From: Candidatus Peregrinibacteria bacterium
Lineage (GTDB): Bacteria; Patescibacteriota; Gracilibacteria; UBA1369; LOWO2-01-FULL-3
Direction: 5' to 3'
DNA: 5,404 nucleotides
Assembly: GCA_014728975.1 (NCBI GenBank)
Contig: WJKQ01000073.1
Location: 1-5,404, forward strand
Below the pieces are notes generated by a model. That model was given only the letters and a program-made list of their open reading frames with translations. It had not been told where the DNA came from and made no database searches. This document shows, piece after piece, positions 1-5,404 of the stretch; positions within the stretch are counted from its first letter, which is position 1; every line of letters begins with the position of its first letter. A program made the position numbers and the translations under genes.

Positions 1-1
1 C

Positions 2-85
2 TGGTGGCTTAATCTAATTGATAAAATGGAGGAAAGAAAACATAAAAAAGTAAGTAAAACTCCACTAAATGTCAGCAGGGACTGA
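2..85 (+). CDS. Possible C-terminal tail of an upstream gene (partial, unidentified)
   Basis: Reading from base 2, this frame is open for 27 codons and stops at TGA (83-85). The other two plus-strand frames stop within the first 17 bases. The peptide begins with a hydrophobic Trp-Trp-Leu-Asn-Leu-Ile stretch and continues as a Lys/Arg/Glu-rich tail ending Asn-Val-Ser-Arg-Asp. That could be the cytoplasmic end of a membrane-associated protein. The piece is too short to assign a family, and an open stretch of this length arises by chance fairly often in AT-rich DNA. An ATG lies at 26-28, but no ribosome binding site precedes it, so I do not read it as an independent small gene. If real, the gene lies 77 bases upstream of proS on the same strand. 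Confidence 0.35.
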   Translation, partial: WWLNLIDKMEERKHKKVSKTPLNVSRD

Positions 86-108
86 TACAGCATTTTAATT
101 TCTTTTGT

Positions 109-137
109 TTGCGATTTTTAGAATTAATGACTATATT
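109..137 (+). promoter_or_regulatory. Candidate sigma-70-type promoter for proS
   Basis: TTGCGA at 109-114 matches 4 of 6 bases of the consensus -35 box. A 17-base spacer separates it from TATATT at 132-137, which matches 5 of 6 bases of the -10 box. Transcription would start near base 144 and give a leader of about 19 bases with no Shine-Dalgarno sequence. The region is very AT-rich, so such matches can occur by chance. A second candidate -10 box at 152-157 competes with this one. Confidence 0.35.
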
Positions 138-150
138 TAATTCTGAAAAT
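114..150 (+). repeat. Inverted repeat / possible hairpin in the proS leader
   Basis: Bases 114-127 pair with 137-150 across a 9-base loop. All 14 positions pair if one G-U pair (U119 with G145) is allowed; the inner 8 base pairs (120-127 with 137-144) are perfect. The repeat brackets the TATATT box at 132-137, so it could be an operator dyad overlapping the promoter, or an RNA hairpin if transcription starts further upstream. A second short inverted repeat (146-151 with 155-160, 3-base loop) shares bases 146-150 with it, so the two hairpins could not form together. It is not followed by the T-run expected of an intrinsic terminator, and the stem is almost all A/T. Confidence 0.4.
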
Positions 151-151
151 T

Positions 152-157
152 TATAAT
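152..157 (+). promoter_or_regulatory. Perfect TATAAT at leaderless spacing before proS
   Basis: A perfect TATAAT hexamer sits with only 5 bases between it and the proS ATG at 163. Bacterial transcription usually starts 5 to 8 bases after the -10 box, so a transcript from here would begin at or next to the start codon and be leaderless. That would fit the lack of a Shine-Dalgarno site. No good -35 box lies at the right distance; the best I find is ATGACT at 127-132, with a 19-base spacer. Leaderless genes in some bacterial groups often have a -10 box alone in this position. In this AT-rich leader chance is a real alternative. Confidence 0.3.
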
Positions 158-162
158 TTTGT

Positions 163-1872
163 ATGCTTTATTCTAAACTTTTTGGCAAAACAAGGCATAA
201 TCCTCCTGTTGATGCCAAAAGTATAAACGCAAAACTTTTAACCCAGGCGGGTTTTATCGAGAAGCTCGCGGCTGGTATCTATAATTATCTGCCGCTTGGA
301 TATAAAGTTCTTAAAAAAATAGATAATATTATCAGAGAGGAAATGAATGCTGTTGGAGGTCAGGAAATATTTATGCCTGTTCTTCATCCTATTGAAATTT
401 GGGAAAGGACAGGAAGAGACAGAATTATGGAAGGAGTTTTATATAAGACCTCCTGCGGAAATAAAAAATTTGTTTTAGGTCCCAGTCACGAAGAAACTGT
501 GACACCGTTAACTGCAAATTATGTAAAATCCTACAAGGATTTGCCTTTGAGTGTATACCAGATTCAGACAAAATTCAGAAACGAGCCCAGGGCCAAATCA
601 GGCATACTTCGAGGACGTGAATTTGGAATGAAAGACATGTACAGTTTTCATGTTTCCGAAAAAGACCTTGATGAATATTATGAGAAAGTTAAACAGGCCT
701 ATTTTAATGTTTTTAACAGATGCGGTCTGAAAACTCATATTATTGAAGCATCCGGCGGCGCATTTTCCGATAAATTTTCTCATGAATTTTCGGTGGTTAC
801 CCCTTATGGAGAAGATACGATTATTGTCTGTGAAAAATGCGGCACCGCGCAAAATCTTGAAATTGCCGAAGGAAAAGTTGCTGATCCGGATGAACCCGAG
901 GAGAAAGAACTTCCATTAAAAGAAGTCGATGTTGAACGCGGTTTTACCGTAGTAGATAATGCCAAAGCACATAATGTTCCGGAAAGTAAAATTTTAAAAA
1001 CAGTTGTTTATGAAGTTGAAGATGTCGGACTTTTGGGAGTTGTTATCAGAGGCGATCTCAATATTAGCGAAGTTAAGCTTGAAAATTATATGAAAAAGAG
1101 ATTAAGGCCCGCTACTCCCGATCTTTTAAAGAAAGCAGGTCTTGTCCAGGGATATATTTCGCCTGTTAACGTTTCTGGAAACATAAATATTTCTTTTATT
1201 GCCGACCATTCCATAAAAAATGTTAAGAATTTTGTAACGGGAGCTAATGTAAATGGAAAAGATTATAAAAACGTCAATCTTGGACGTGATTTTACAATTA
1301 AAGATTTTACAGATCTTTTGGAGGTTAAAAGCGGTTTTCAGTGTCTCAAATGCGGAAAATCTTTAAAGGAACTAACTGCGATTGAAGTTGGAAATATATT
1401 TAAGTTAGGGACAAAATTCAGCAAAGTTTTTAATTTAAGCTATACAGATAAAGACGGCAAACTGAAGCCGGTAGTAATGGGATGTTATGGTATTGGAAAT
1501 ACCAGACTTCTTGGTACCGTGGTTGAAGCCAGTCATGATGAAAAAGGTGTTATCTGGCCTATTTCAGTCGCTCCTTACCATGTTCATATTGTAACTCTGG
1601 GAAATAATAAAGAAGTCAATCAGAATGCTCAAAAACTATATAAAGATCTTATAAATGAAAATATTGAGGTGCTTTTCGATGATCGTGATGAAAGCCCCGG
1701 AGTAAAATTAAATGATGCGGATCTCATTGGGCTTCCTTTAAGGCTTGTTATAAGCAACAGGACCCTTAAAAAAGATTCGGTTGAATGGAAAGCCAGAAAT
1801 GAAAAAAATGCGGAAGATATGAAATTGGAAGACGTTATTAAGAATATAAAAAATTTTATAAATAAAGATTAA
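163..1872 (+). CDS. proS: Proline--tRNA ligase, bacterial type with editing insertion
   Basis: This cytoplasmic class II synthetase charges tRNA-Pro with proline. The 569 residues match the usual length of the bacterial form (about 570). Motif 1 covers about 38-72 (LPLG, then GGQEIFMP), the proline-pocket region GPSHEE is at 106-111, motif 2 at about 138-163 (FRNEPR, LRGREF), and motif 3 at 440-455 (GCYGIGNTR). A YbaK-like insertion fills about 230-405. It keeps the editing lysine equivalent to E. coli K279 (here in ILKT, K279) and the GXXXP loop (G330-P334), so clearance of Ala-tRNA-Pro is probably intact. Two CxxC pairs (C223/C226 and C394/C397) flank the insertion and probably bind zinc, as in many Gram-positive homologues; E. 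coli lacks them. The anticodon-binding domain runs from about 468 to the end. The ATG is fixed by an in-frame TAA at 154-156 and by the typical MLYSKLFGKT start. There is no Shine-Dalgarno and no T-box. rfbD follows after 2 bases. Confidence 0.97.
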   Translation: MLYSKLFGKTRHNPPVDAKSINAKLLTQAGFIEKLAAGIYNYLPLGYKVLKKIDNIIREEMNAVGGQEIFMPVLHPIEIWERTGRDRIMEGVLYKTSCGNKKFVLGPSHEETVTPLTANYVKSYKDLPLSVYQIQTKFRNEPRAKSGILRGREFGMKDMYSFHVSEKDLDEYYEKVKQAYFNVFNRCGLKTHIIEASGGAFSDKFSHEFSVVTPYGEDTIIVCEKCGTAQNLEIAEGKVADPDEPEEKELPLKEVDVERGFTVVDNAKAHNVPESKILKTVVYEVEDVGLLGVVIRGDLNISEVKLENYMKKRLRPATPDLLKKAGLVQGYISPVNVSGNINISFIADHSIKNVKNFVTGANVNGKDYKNVNLGRDFTIKDFTDLLEVKSGFQCLKCGKSLKELTAIEVGNIFKLGTKFSKVFNLSYTDKDGKLKPVVMGCYGIGNTRLLGTVVEASHDEKGVIWPISVAPYHVHIVTLGNNKEVNQNAQKLYKDLINENIEVLFDDRDESPGVKLNDADLIGLPLRLVISNRTLKKDSVEWKARNEKNAEDMKLEDVIKNIKNFINKD

Positions 1873-1874
1873 TT

Positions 1875-2780
1875 TTGAAAGTTTTACTTTTAGGTAAATC
1901 GGGCATGCTTGGTTCTTGTTTTTTTACGTCTTTATCGGGTCGTGAAGACTTTGAAATGTATGCTTTTAATAAAAGTGATCTGGATATTACTGATAATGTA
2001 GCTTTAAAGTCGGTTTTTGAGGAAGTTTCGCCTGATTTTGTCGTTAATTGTGCCGGTTATACCGCTGTTGACGATTGTGAAAATAATCAGGAGCTTGCTT
2101 TTAAAGTTAACGGTCTTGCTCCCGGTGAAATTGCCAAACTTTGTAAAAAAGAAAATGCCTGTCTTGTTCATTTCAGTACGGATTATGTTTTTGACGGCGA
2201 TAAAAAAGACGGATATGAGGAAAATGATGAAACCTCCCCCATTAATGTTTATGGAGAATCGAAACTCAAGGGTGAAAAAATGATTGCCGAAAATATGAAG
2301 CAATATTATATCGTTAGAACTTCCTGGCTTTTTGGTGAAAATGGAAGAAATTTTGTGAGTACTGTCATACAACTTTCCAAAACCAATGATGAACTTAAAA
2401 TTGTAGGAGATCAATTGGGTTCTCCAACTTATACAAAAGATTTGAGTGGTTCCGTTATTAAAAATTTTCTTTCTCCCCTTCTTTCAAATCTTCCCGTACA
2501 ACACAAACATAATCTTCATGAAGAAAGTGATAAAATTAACAAAAAACCTCCGTTCGGTATTTATCATTTAACGAATTCGGAAATTACAAGCTGGTTTAAA
2601 TTTGCTGAAAAAATCTTTCAAATTCTTAATATAGATGTAAAGTTAAAAGAAATTACTTCAGATGAACTGCCGCGGCCCGCAAAACGTCCAAAATATTCCA
2701 TTCTTCTTAATACAAAAATAAAAGATTCACTCAGATCTTGGGAGAAGGCTCTTGAAGCTTATTTAAAGCTTAATTATTAA
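1875..2780 (+). CDS. rfbD: dTDP-4-dehydrorhamnose reductase
   Basis: RmlD/RfbD-family short-chain reductase that makes dTDP-L-rhamnose from dTDP-4-dehydro-L-rhamnose with NAD(P)H, in the cytoplasm. Visible features are the Rossmann motif G7-K-S-G10-M-L-G13, NCAGYTAVDDCE (58-69), FSTDYVFDG (100-108) with the catalytic Thr, the YxxxK pair Y126/K130, RTSWLFG (148-154), GDQLGSPTY (178-186), and RPxxS-like RPKYS near 271-275. The 301 residues are close to the family norm. The TTG start is forced: the frame is closed upstream by TAA at 1863-1865, and the next Met (residue 11) lies inside the nucleotide-binding loop. With 2 bases between the proS stop and this start and no Shine-Dalgarno, translation probably depends on ribosomes arriving from proS. 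A polar, His/Lys/Asn-rich stretch (about 199-226) lengthens the linker before GIYHLTNSE. The substrate is inferred from family; related reductases acting on other dTDP sugars are possible. Confidence 0.9.
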   Translation: MKVLLLGKSGMLGSCFFTSLSGREDFEMYAFNKSDLDITDNVALKSVFEEVSPDFVVNCAGYTAVDDCENNQELAFKVNGLAPGEIAKLCKKENACLVHFSTDYVFDGDKKDGYEENDETSPINVYGESKLKGEKMIAENMKQYYIVRTSWLFGENGRNFVSTVIQLSKTNDELKIVGDQLGSPTYTKDLSGSVIKNFLSPLLSNLPVQHKHNLHEESDKINKKPPFGIYHLTNSEITSWFKFAEKIFQILNIDVKLKEITSDELPRPAKRPKYSILLNTKIKDSLRSWEKALEAYLKLNY

Positions 2781-2841
2781 TAATCTTTTTGCGTTTTTGA
2801 TCATTTTACTGTTAAATTTATAGCGGTTAATATTAAAATTT

Positions 2842-3570
2842 ATGAAAGGAGTTGTTTTGGCCGGCGGAACCGGCAGCAGACTTAATCCGTGTACGAAAAT
2901 TACAAATAAACATCTTTTACCGGTTTATAATAAACCAATGATTTATTATCCTCTCTTTTCTTTGAGAAAAGCCGGTTTAAATAATATTCTTATCGTTTCA
3001 GGAAAAGGTCATTCCGGGGATTTTCTTGAACTCCTCGGTTCCGGTTCCCGGTTAGGAATGAAAATTTCTTATGAAGTTCAGGAGAAACCCGGAGGTATCG
3101 CTGAAGCGCTGGGTCTTGCGGAAAATTTTGTCAATAAAGAAAAAATTGTTGTTATTTTGGGCGACAATATCATCGAAGATGATATTTCCGATGCTGTTGA
3201 AAATTTTGAATCCATGCCGAGTGGAGCAAAGATCTTTTTAAAATCCGTAAAAAATCCTGAATGTTACGGTGTCGCGGAAATAGAAGATGATAAAATCAAA
3301 TCCATCGTTGAAAAACCTAAAAATCCAAAAACCAATCTTGCTGTAGTAGGCTGTTATATGTACGATCCAAAAGTTTTTGATATAATTAAAAATTTATCTC
3401 CTTCAGAACGAAATGAACTTGAAATCACAGACGTTAACAATTTCTACCTTAAAAATGGAGAACTGAAATTTGAAATGCTAAAAGGGTTTTGGGGGGACTG
3501 CGGAGAATCGTTTGACAGCCTATTAGAGTCTTCTAAATTAGTAAAAAACAGTCATTTAGCTTCTTTATGA
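2842..3570 (+). CDS. rfbA: Glucose-1-phosphate thymidylyltransferase, short form
   Basis: Nucleotidyltransferase of the RmlA/RfbA family, which makes dTDP-glucose from dTTP and glucose 1-phosphate, the entry step to dTDP-L-rhamnose and other dTDP sugars. The signature GGTGSRLNPCT (8-18) is followed by NKHLLP (22-27) and KPMIYYPL (31-38). The metal-binding Asp is in LGDN (D108), VEKPK is at 156-160, and WGDCG (217-221) carries the second metal-binding Asp (D219). At 242 residues it is the short form, lacking the C-terminal extension of the roughly 290-residue enterobacterial enzyme; the catalytic core is complete. The start is fixed by the VLAGG strand immediately after MKG. The 61-base gap after rfbD contains only weak promoter-like sequence (TTGATC 2797-2802, TATAGC 2819-2824) and no terminator hairpin, so it may be read through from proS-rfbD or be the start of a second unit. 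There is no Shine-Dalgarno upstream of the ATG. The last bases overlap the next gene. Nucleotide specificity (dTTP or UTP) is inferred from similarity. Confidence 0.88.
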   Translation: MKGVVLAGGTGSRLNPCTKITNKHLLPVYNKPMIYYPLFSLRKAGLNNILIVSGKGHSGDFLELLGSGSRLGMKISYEVQEKPGGIAEALGLAENFVNKEKIVVILGDNIIEDDISDAVENFESMPSGAKIFLKSVKNPECYGVAEIEDDKIKSIVEKPKNPKTNLAVVGCYMYDPKVFDIIKNLSPSERNELEITDVNNFYLKNGELKFEMLKGFWGDCGESFDSLLESSKLVKNSHLASL

Positions 3571-4499
3571 AAAGTATTATAGTCACAGGTCCGATAGTTT
3601 ATGATTACATTATGTCTTTTGACGGTTTTTTTAAGGATTCAATTATTTCCGAAGAGCTAGACCATTTAAGTATTTCATTTCAAACCGAGTCCAGTATAAA
3701 TTATTTTGGAGGCTGCGGTCCGAATATTGCTTACACTCTAAAACTTTTAGGTGAAAATCCTTTAATTTTCAGCGTAGCCGGTAATGATTTTGATAGATAT
3801 AAGGCCTGGTTGGAAAAAAATGATATTTCAATAGAGTATATTTCAATCGATAATGATAATCCTACTACAGCAGCTTATATTTTAAACGATAAAAATCAAA
3901 ATCAGATATCTATTTTTTCTTCGGGTGCCGCTAAAAACTTAGCGTTATGTAATTCATTAAATGATTTTGATATTGATTCCGTTCATATGGCAATTATTGC
4001 GCCGGATATTCCCGATAGAATGGCGTCATTAGCACAGGAATGTATAGAACGTGAAGTACCATACATATTTGATCCGGGTCAGGCTATAACGGCTCTTTCC
4101 AAAGAATATTTAAACCTTATGATTAAATGCTGTCTCGGCTTAATTGTAAATAAATACGAAGCGAGCATGCTTAAAGCAAAACTAGGCATGCCGCTTATGC
4201 AGATAGCAAAAAGAGCCGGTTTCCTTATAGTAACTCTTGGTGAAAAAGGTTGTGAAATTTACCAAAAAGATATCAGAAAAATAATTCCTGCCGTTCCCGG
4301 GATTAAAACCGCGGATATAACAGGCGGAGGTGATGCTTTTCGGGCCGGTTTTATACATGGTTTTGCCGAAGGCAAATCTATGATCGAATGCTGTCAAATG
4401 GCAAATACTTCAGCTTCTTTTGCTGTTACTGTATTTGGGACCCAAGAGCATCATTTTACTTATGATAATTTTAGGAAGAGGCTGAAAAAATATTACTGA
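3567..4499 (+). CDS. PfkB/ribokinase-family kinase, substrate unknown
   Basis: ATP-dependent kinase of the PfkB (ribokinase/adenosine kinase) superfamily, which phosphorylates sugars or nucleosides. Visible features are the substrate-side motif GGCGPNIAYTLKLLG (48-62), VAGNDFDRY (70-78), the NKYE metal/phosphate motif (195-198), TLGEKG (223-228), and the C-terminal signature DITGGGDAF (250-258) with catalytic base D256. The anion hole reads GGGD in place of the common GAGD, a conservative change. The tail GTQEHH (291-296) resembles PfkB proteins often annotated as adenosine-kinase-like or simply 'carbohydrate kinase'. The 310 residues are full length. The ATG overlaps the rfbA stop (ATGA, 3567-3570), which implies translational coupling and co-expression. 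That placement hints at a sugar-phosphate role in polysaccharide precursor supply, but adenosine or ribose remain equally possible. The gene ends inside the 3' end of the convergent pyruvyl transferase gene, with no terminator visible between them. Confidence 0.88.
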   Translation: MKSIIVTGPIVYDYIMSFDGFFKDSIISEELDHLSISFQTESSINYFGGCGPNIAYTLKLLGENPLIFSVAGNDFDRYKAWLEKNDISIEYISIDNDNPTTAAYILNDKNQNQISIFSSGAAKNLALCNSLNDFDIDSVHMAIIAPDIPDRMASLAQECIEREVPYIFDPGQAITALSKEYLNLMIKCCLGLIVNKYEASMLKAKLGMPLMQIAKRAGFLIVTLGEKGCEIYQKDIRKIIPAVPGIKTADITGGGDAFRAGFIHGFAEGKSMIECCQMANTSASFAVTVFGTQEHHFTYDNFRKRLKKYY

Positions 4500-5404
4500 G
4501 TATAGTTTGCTCCATCTGTTTATGTTTTTTTAGAGCTTTATTATTGAATGCCTGAATTTTATTTTTAATGGTTTTCTTTTCTTTCTTGATTTTTAGAAAT
4601 AATTTTTCCATGTTTTTTGCGCCGGTCTCTTCCATTTTTAATGAATACTCATAAAATCCAGTATATTTTAGAAAAGCTTCCACTTTTGGAGCATAATCGA
4701 TCGCTATAAACGGTGTTATAGTTTTAACCGCAGTTATTATTGAATGAAGGCGCATTCCAATAACCATTTCCGCTTTGGCAAATGTTTCTTCAATATTTTT
4801 TTGATTAATATATTGAATTTTTTCTTTATTATTCAATTTTTTAATAATTTCTTCATGTAAAACATGATCGCCGTCAAGTCCTTTCTGAAAATCTATGAAT
4901 TTCAGAATATAGTTTTCATCAAGTACTATTTTATTTAAAAAATTAATAATTTCTCTTTTAAATTTCTTGTCAATCTTATCTATTTGTCTCAGTGAAATTA
5001 CAATTTCTTTGTTTCGACTTTGATCTTTTATGTTTATTGTTTTTCTGAATGCGGGATCCGGAATAACATGGATTTCTTTTTTAATTCCCATTTTGAAAAG
5101 TCTTTTTTTTGAATCCTCGTCTCTGACAGCTATTAATTCTGCTTTCTGAAAAAGTTTTTTAATTATGAATTTTCTAATAAATCCTTTGATTATTCCAATA
5201 CTCTGACCATACATTAAAACCGGTTTTTCGTATCTATAAGCCATAAAAGCCTGAATTGCCCATATAAAATTTGCTCTAAAAGTCAGACTTCCAAAAAGTC
5301 CTCCTCCTCCAAGTATGAAAAAATCACAATTTTTTTCTTCGTACTTTGTTTTTTTGTCATTTTTATGTTTAATAAAACTTCTTATACCCGACGGAATTTT
5401 CTTC
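4471..5404 (-). CDS. csaB: Polysaccharide pyruvyl transferase, CsaB type (5' end off the window)
   Basis: Member of the polysaccharide pyruvyl transferase family. CsaB enzymes transfer pyruvate from phosphoenolpyruvate to cell-wall polysaccharide or its lipid-linked precursor; the pyruvate ketal anchors SLH-domain surface proteins. The minus-strand frame is open from the window edge to TAA at 4473-4471, giving 310 visible residues. The Met at 5244 is internal: upstream codons encode the family's conserved segment, FFILGGGGLFG, running into the GQSIG motif (GQGIGP in many relatives). Further on are AVRDEDS, ISLRQ, and near the C-terminus GMRLHSIITA with a downstream IDYAPKVEAF, all typical of CsaB. 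Probably some 50-70 N-terminal residues lie beyond the edge. The tail is Lys-rich and probably helical. Several parts are markedly AT-rich (only 7 G/C in 4801-4860). Function as CsaB proper, rather than another sugar pyruvylase, is inferred. Confidence 0.87.
   Translation of the reverse strand, partial: KKIPSGIRSFIKHKNDKKTKYEEKNCDFFILGGGGLFGSLTFRANFIWAIQAFMAYRYEKPVLMYGQSIGIIKGFIRKFIIKKLFQKAELIAVRDEDSKKRLFKMGIKKEIHVIPDPAFRKTINIKDQSRNKEIVISLRQIDKIDKKFKREIINFLNKIVLDENYILKFIDFQKGLDGDHVLHEEIIKKLNNKEKIQYINQKNIEETFAKAEMVIGMRLHSIITAVKTITPFIAIDYAPKVEAFLKYTGFYEYSLKMEETGAKNMEKLFLKIKKEKKTIKNKIQAFNNKALKKHKQMEQTILSNIFSASS

Noticed and set aside
28..32. GGAGG resembling a Shine-Dalgarno site
   Set aside because: No ATG, GTG or TTG start lies at usable distance downstream, and it falls inside the possible tail of the upstream gene.
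127..156. Nine-codon open frame (ATG to TAA) that could be a leader peptide for proS attenuation
   Set aside because: It has no proline codons, no ribosome binding site and no terminator after it; a frame this short is expected by chance.
86..162. T-box riboswitch controlling proS
   Set aside because: The leader is under 80 bases and lacks the T-box core sequence and an antiterminator/terminator pair.
598..852. Minus-strand open frame of 84 codons
   Set aside because: It lies antisense within the proS motif 2 region and has no recognisable protein features.
2017..2283. Second plus-strand open frame inside rfbD
   Set aside because: It is a frame-shifted shadow of rfbD with no family features; rfbD is intact across it.
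2004..2414. Minus-strand open frame of 136 codons inside rfbD
   Set aside because: The rfbD frame is clearly the coding one; the antisense product is low-complexity Phe/Ile/Asn-rich, as expected for the complement of AT-rich coding DNA.
2797..2824. Promoter before rfbA (TTGATC, 16-base spacer, TATAGC)
   Set aside because: Both boxes match only 4 of 6 bases in an AT-rich gap; too weak to list as a feature.
2845..2851. AAAGGAG as a ribosome binding site for a later rfbA start at TTG 2857
   Set aside because: Starting at 2857 would remove most of the first beta strand before the GGxGxR loop; the motif arises from the Lys-Gly-Val codons.
4182..4397. Minus-strand open frame of 71 codons inside the PfkB gene
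   Set aside because: It is antisense to the conserved PfkB C-terminal signature and has no features of its own.

Overview
This is a low-GC bacterial window. All four visible gene starts lack a Shine-Dalgarno sequence. The proline--tRNA ligase is the bacterial type, with an editing insertion, which rules out an archaeal or eukaryotic source. TGA is used as a normal stop (ends of rfbA and the PfkB gene) and Trp is encoded by TGG, so there is no sign of stop-codon reassignment. I cannot name the phylum. The combination suggests an uncultured bacterium with a polysaccharide-rich envelope, but this is inference only.

Layout. Bases 1-85 may hold the last 27 codons of an upstream gene. Bases 86-162 are a short AT-rich leader with two promoter-like elements and an inverted repeat. 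Four plus-strand genes follow: proS (163-1872), an rfbD-type dTDP-4-dehydrorhamnose reductase (1875-2780, TTG start, 2 bases after proS), a short-form rfbA-type glucose-1-phosphate thymidylyltransferase (2842-3570), and a PfkB-family kinase (3567-4499, overlapping rfbA by ATGA). A minus-strand polysaccharide pyruvyl transferase (CsaB type) converges on them. Its 3' end overlaps the PfkB gene by 29 bases, and its 5' end lies beyond the right edge, because the frame stays open to base 5404.

How the genes fit. RfbA and RfbD catalyse the first and last steps of dTDP-L-rhamnose synthesis, but the middle enzymes (RfbB dehydratase, RfbC epimerase) are not in the window. CsaB-like enzymes add pyruvate ketals to cell-wall polysaccharides, in known cases creating the anchor for S-layer SLH domains. 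The PfkB kinase probably phosphorylates a sugar or nucleoside; its substrate cannot be read from sequence. Together these suggest the edge of a surface-polysaccharide region attached to a housekeeping tRNA synthetase gene.

I see no mobile element, CRISPR array, RNA gene, toxin or defence system, and nothing that amounts to a new system. The most useful second looks are the possibly leaderless start of proS, the general absence of Shine-Dalgarno sites, the incomplete rhamnose set, and the off-edge start of the pyruvyl transferase.
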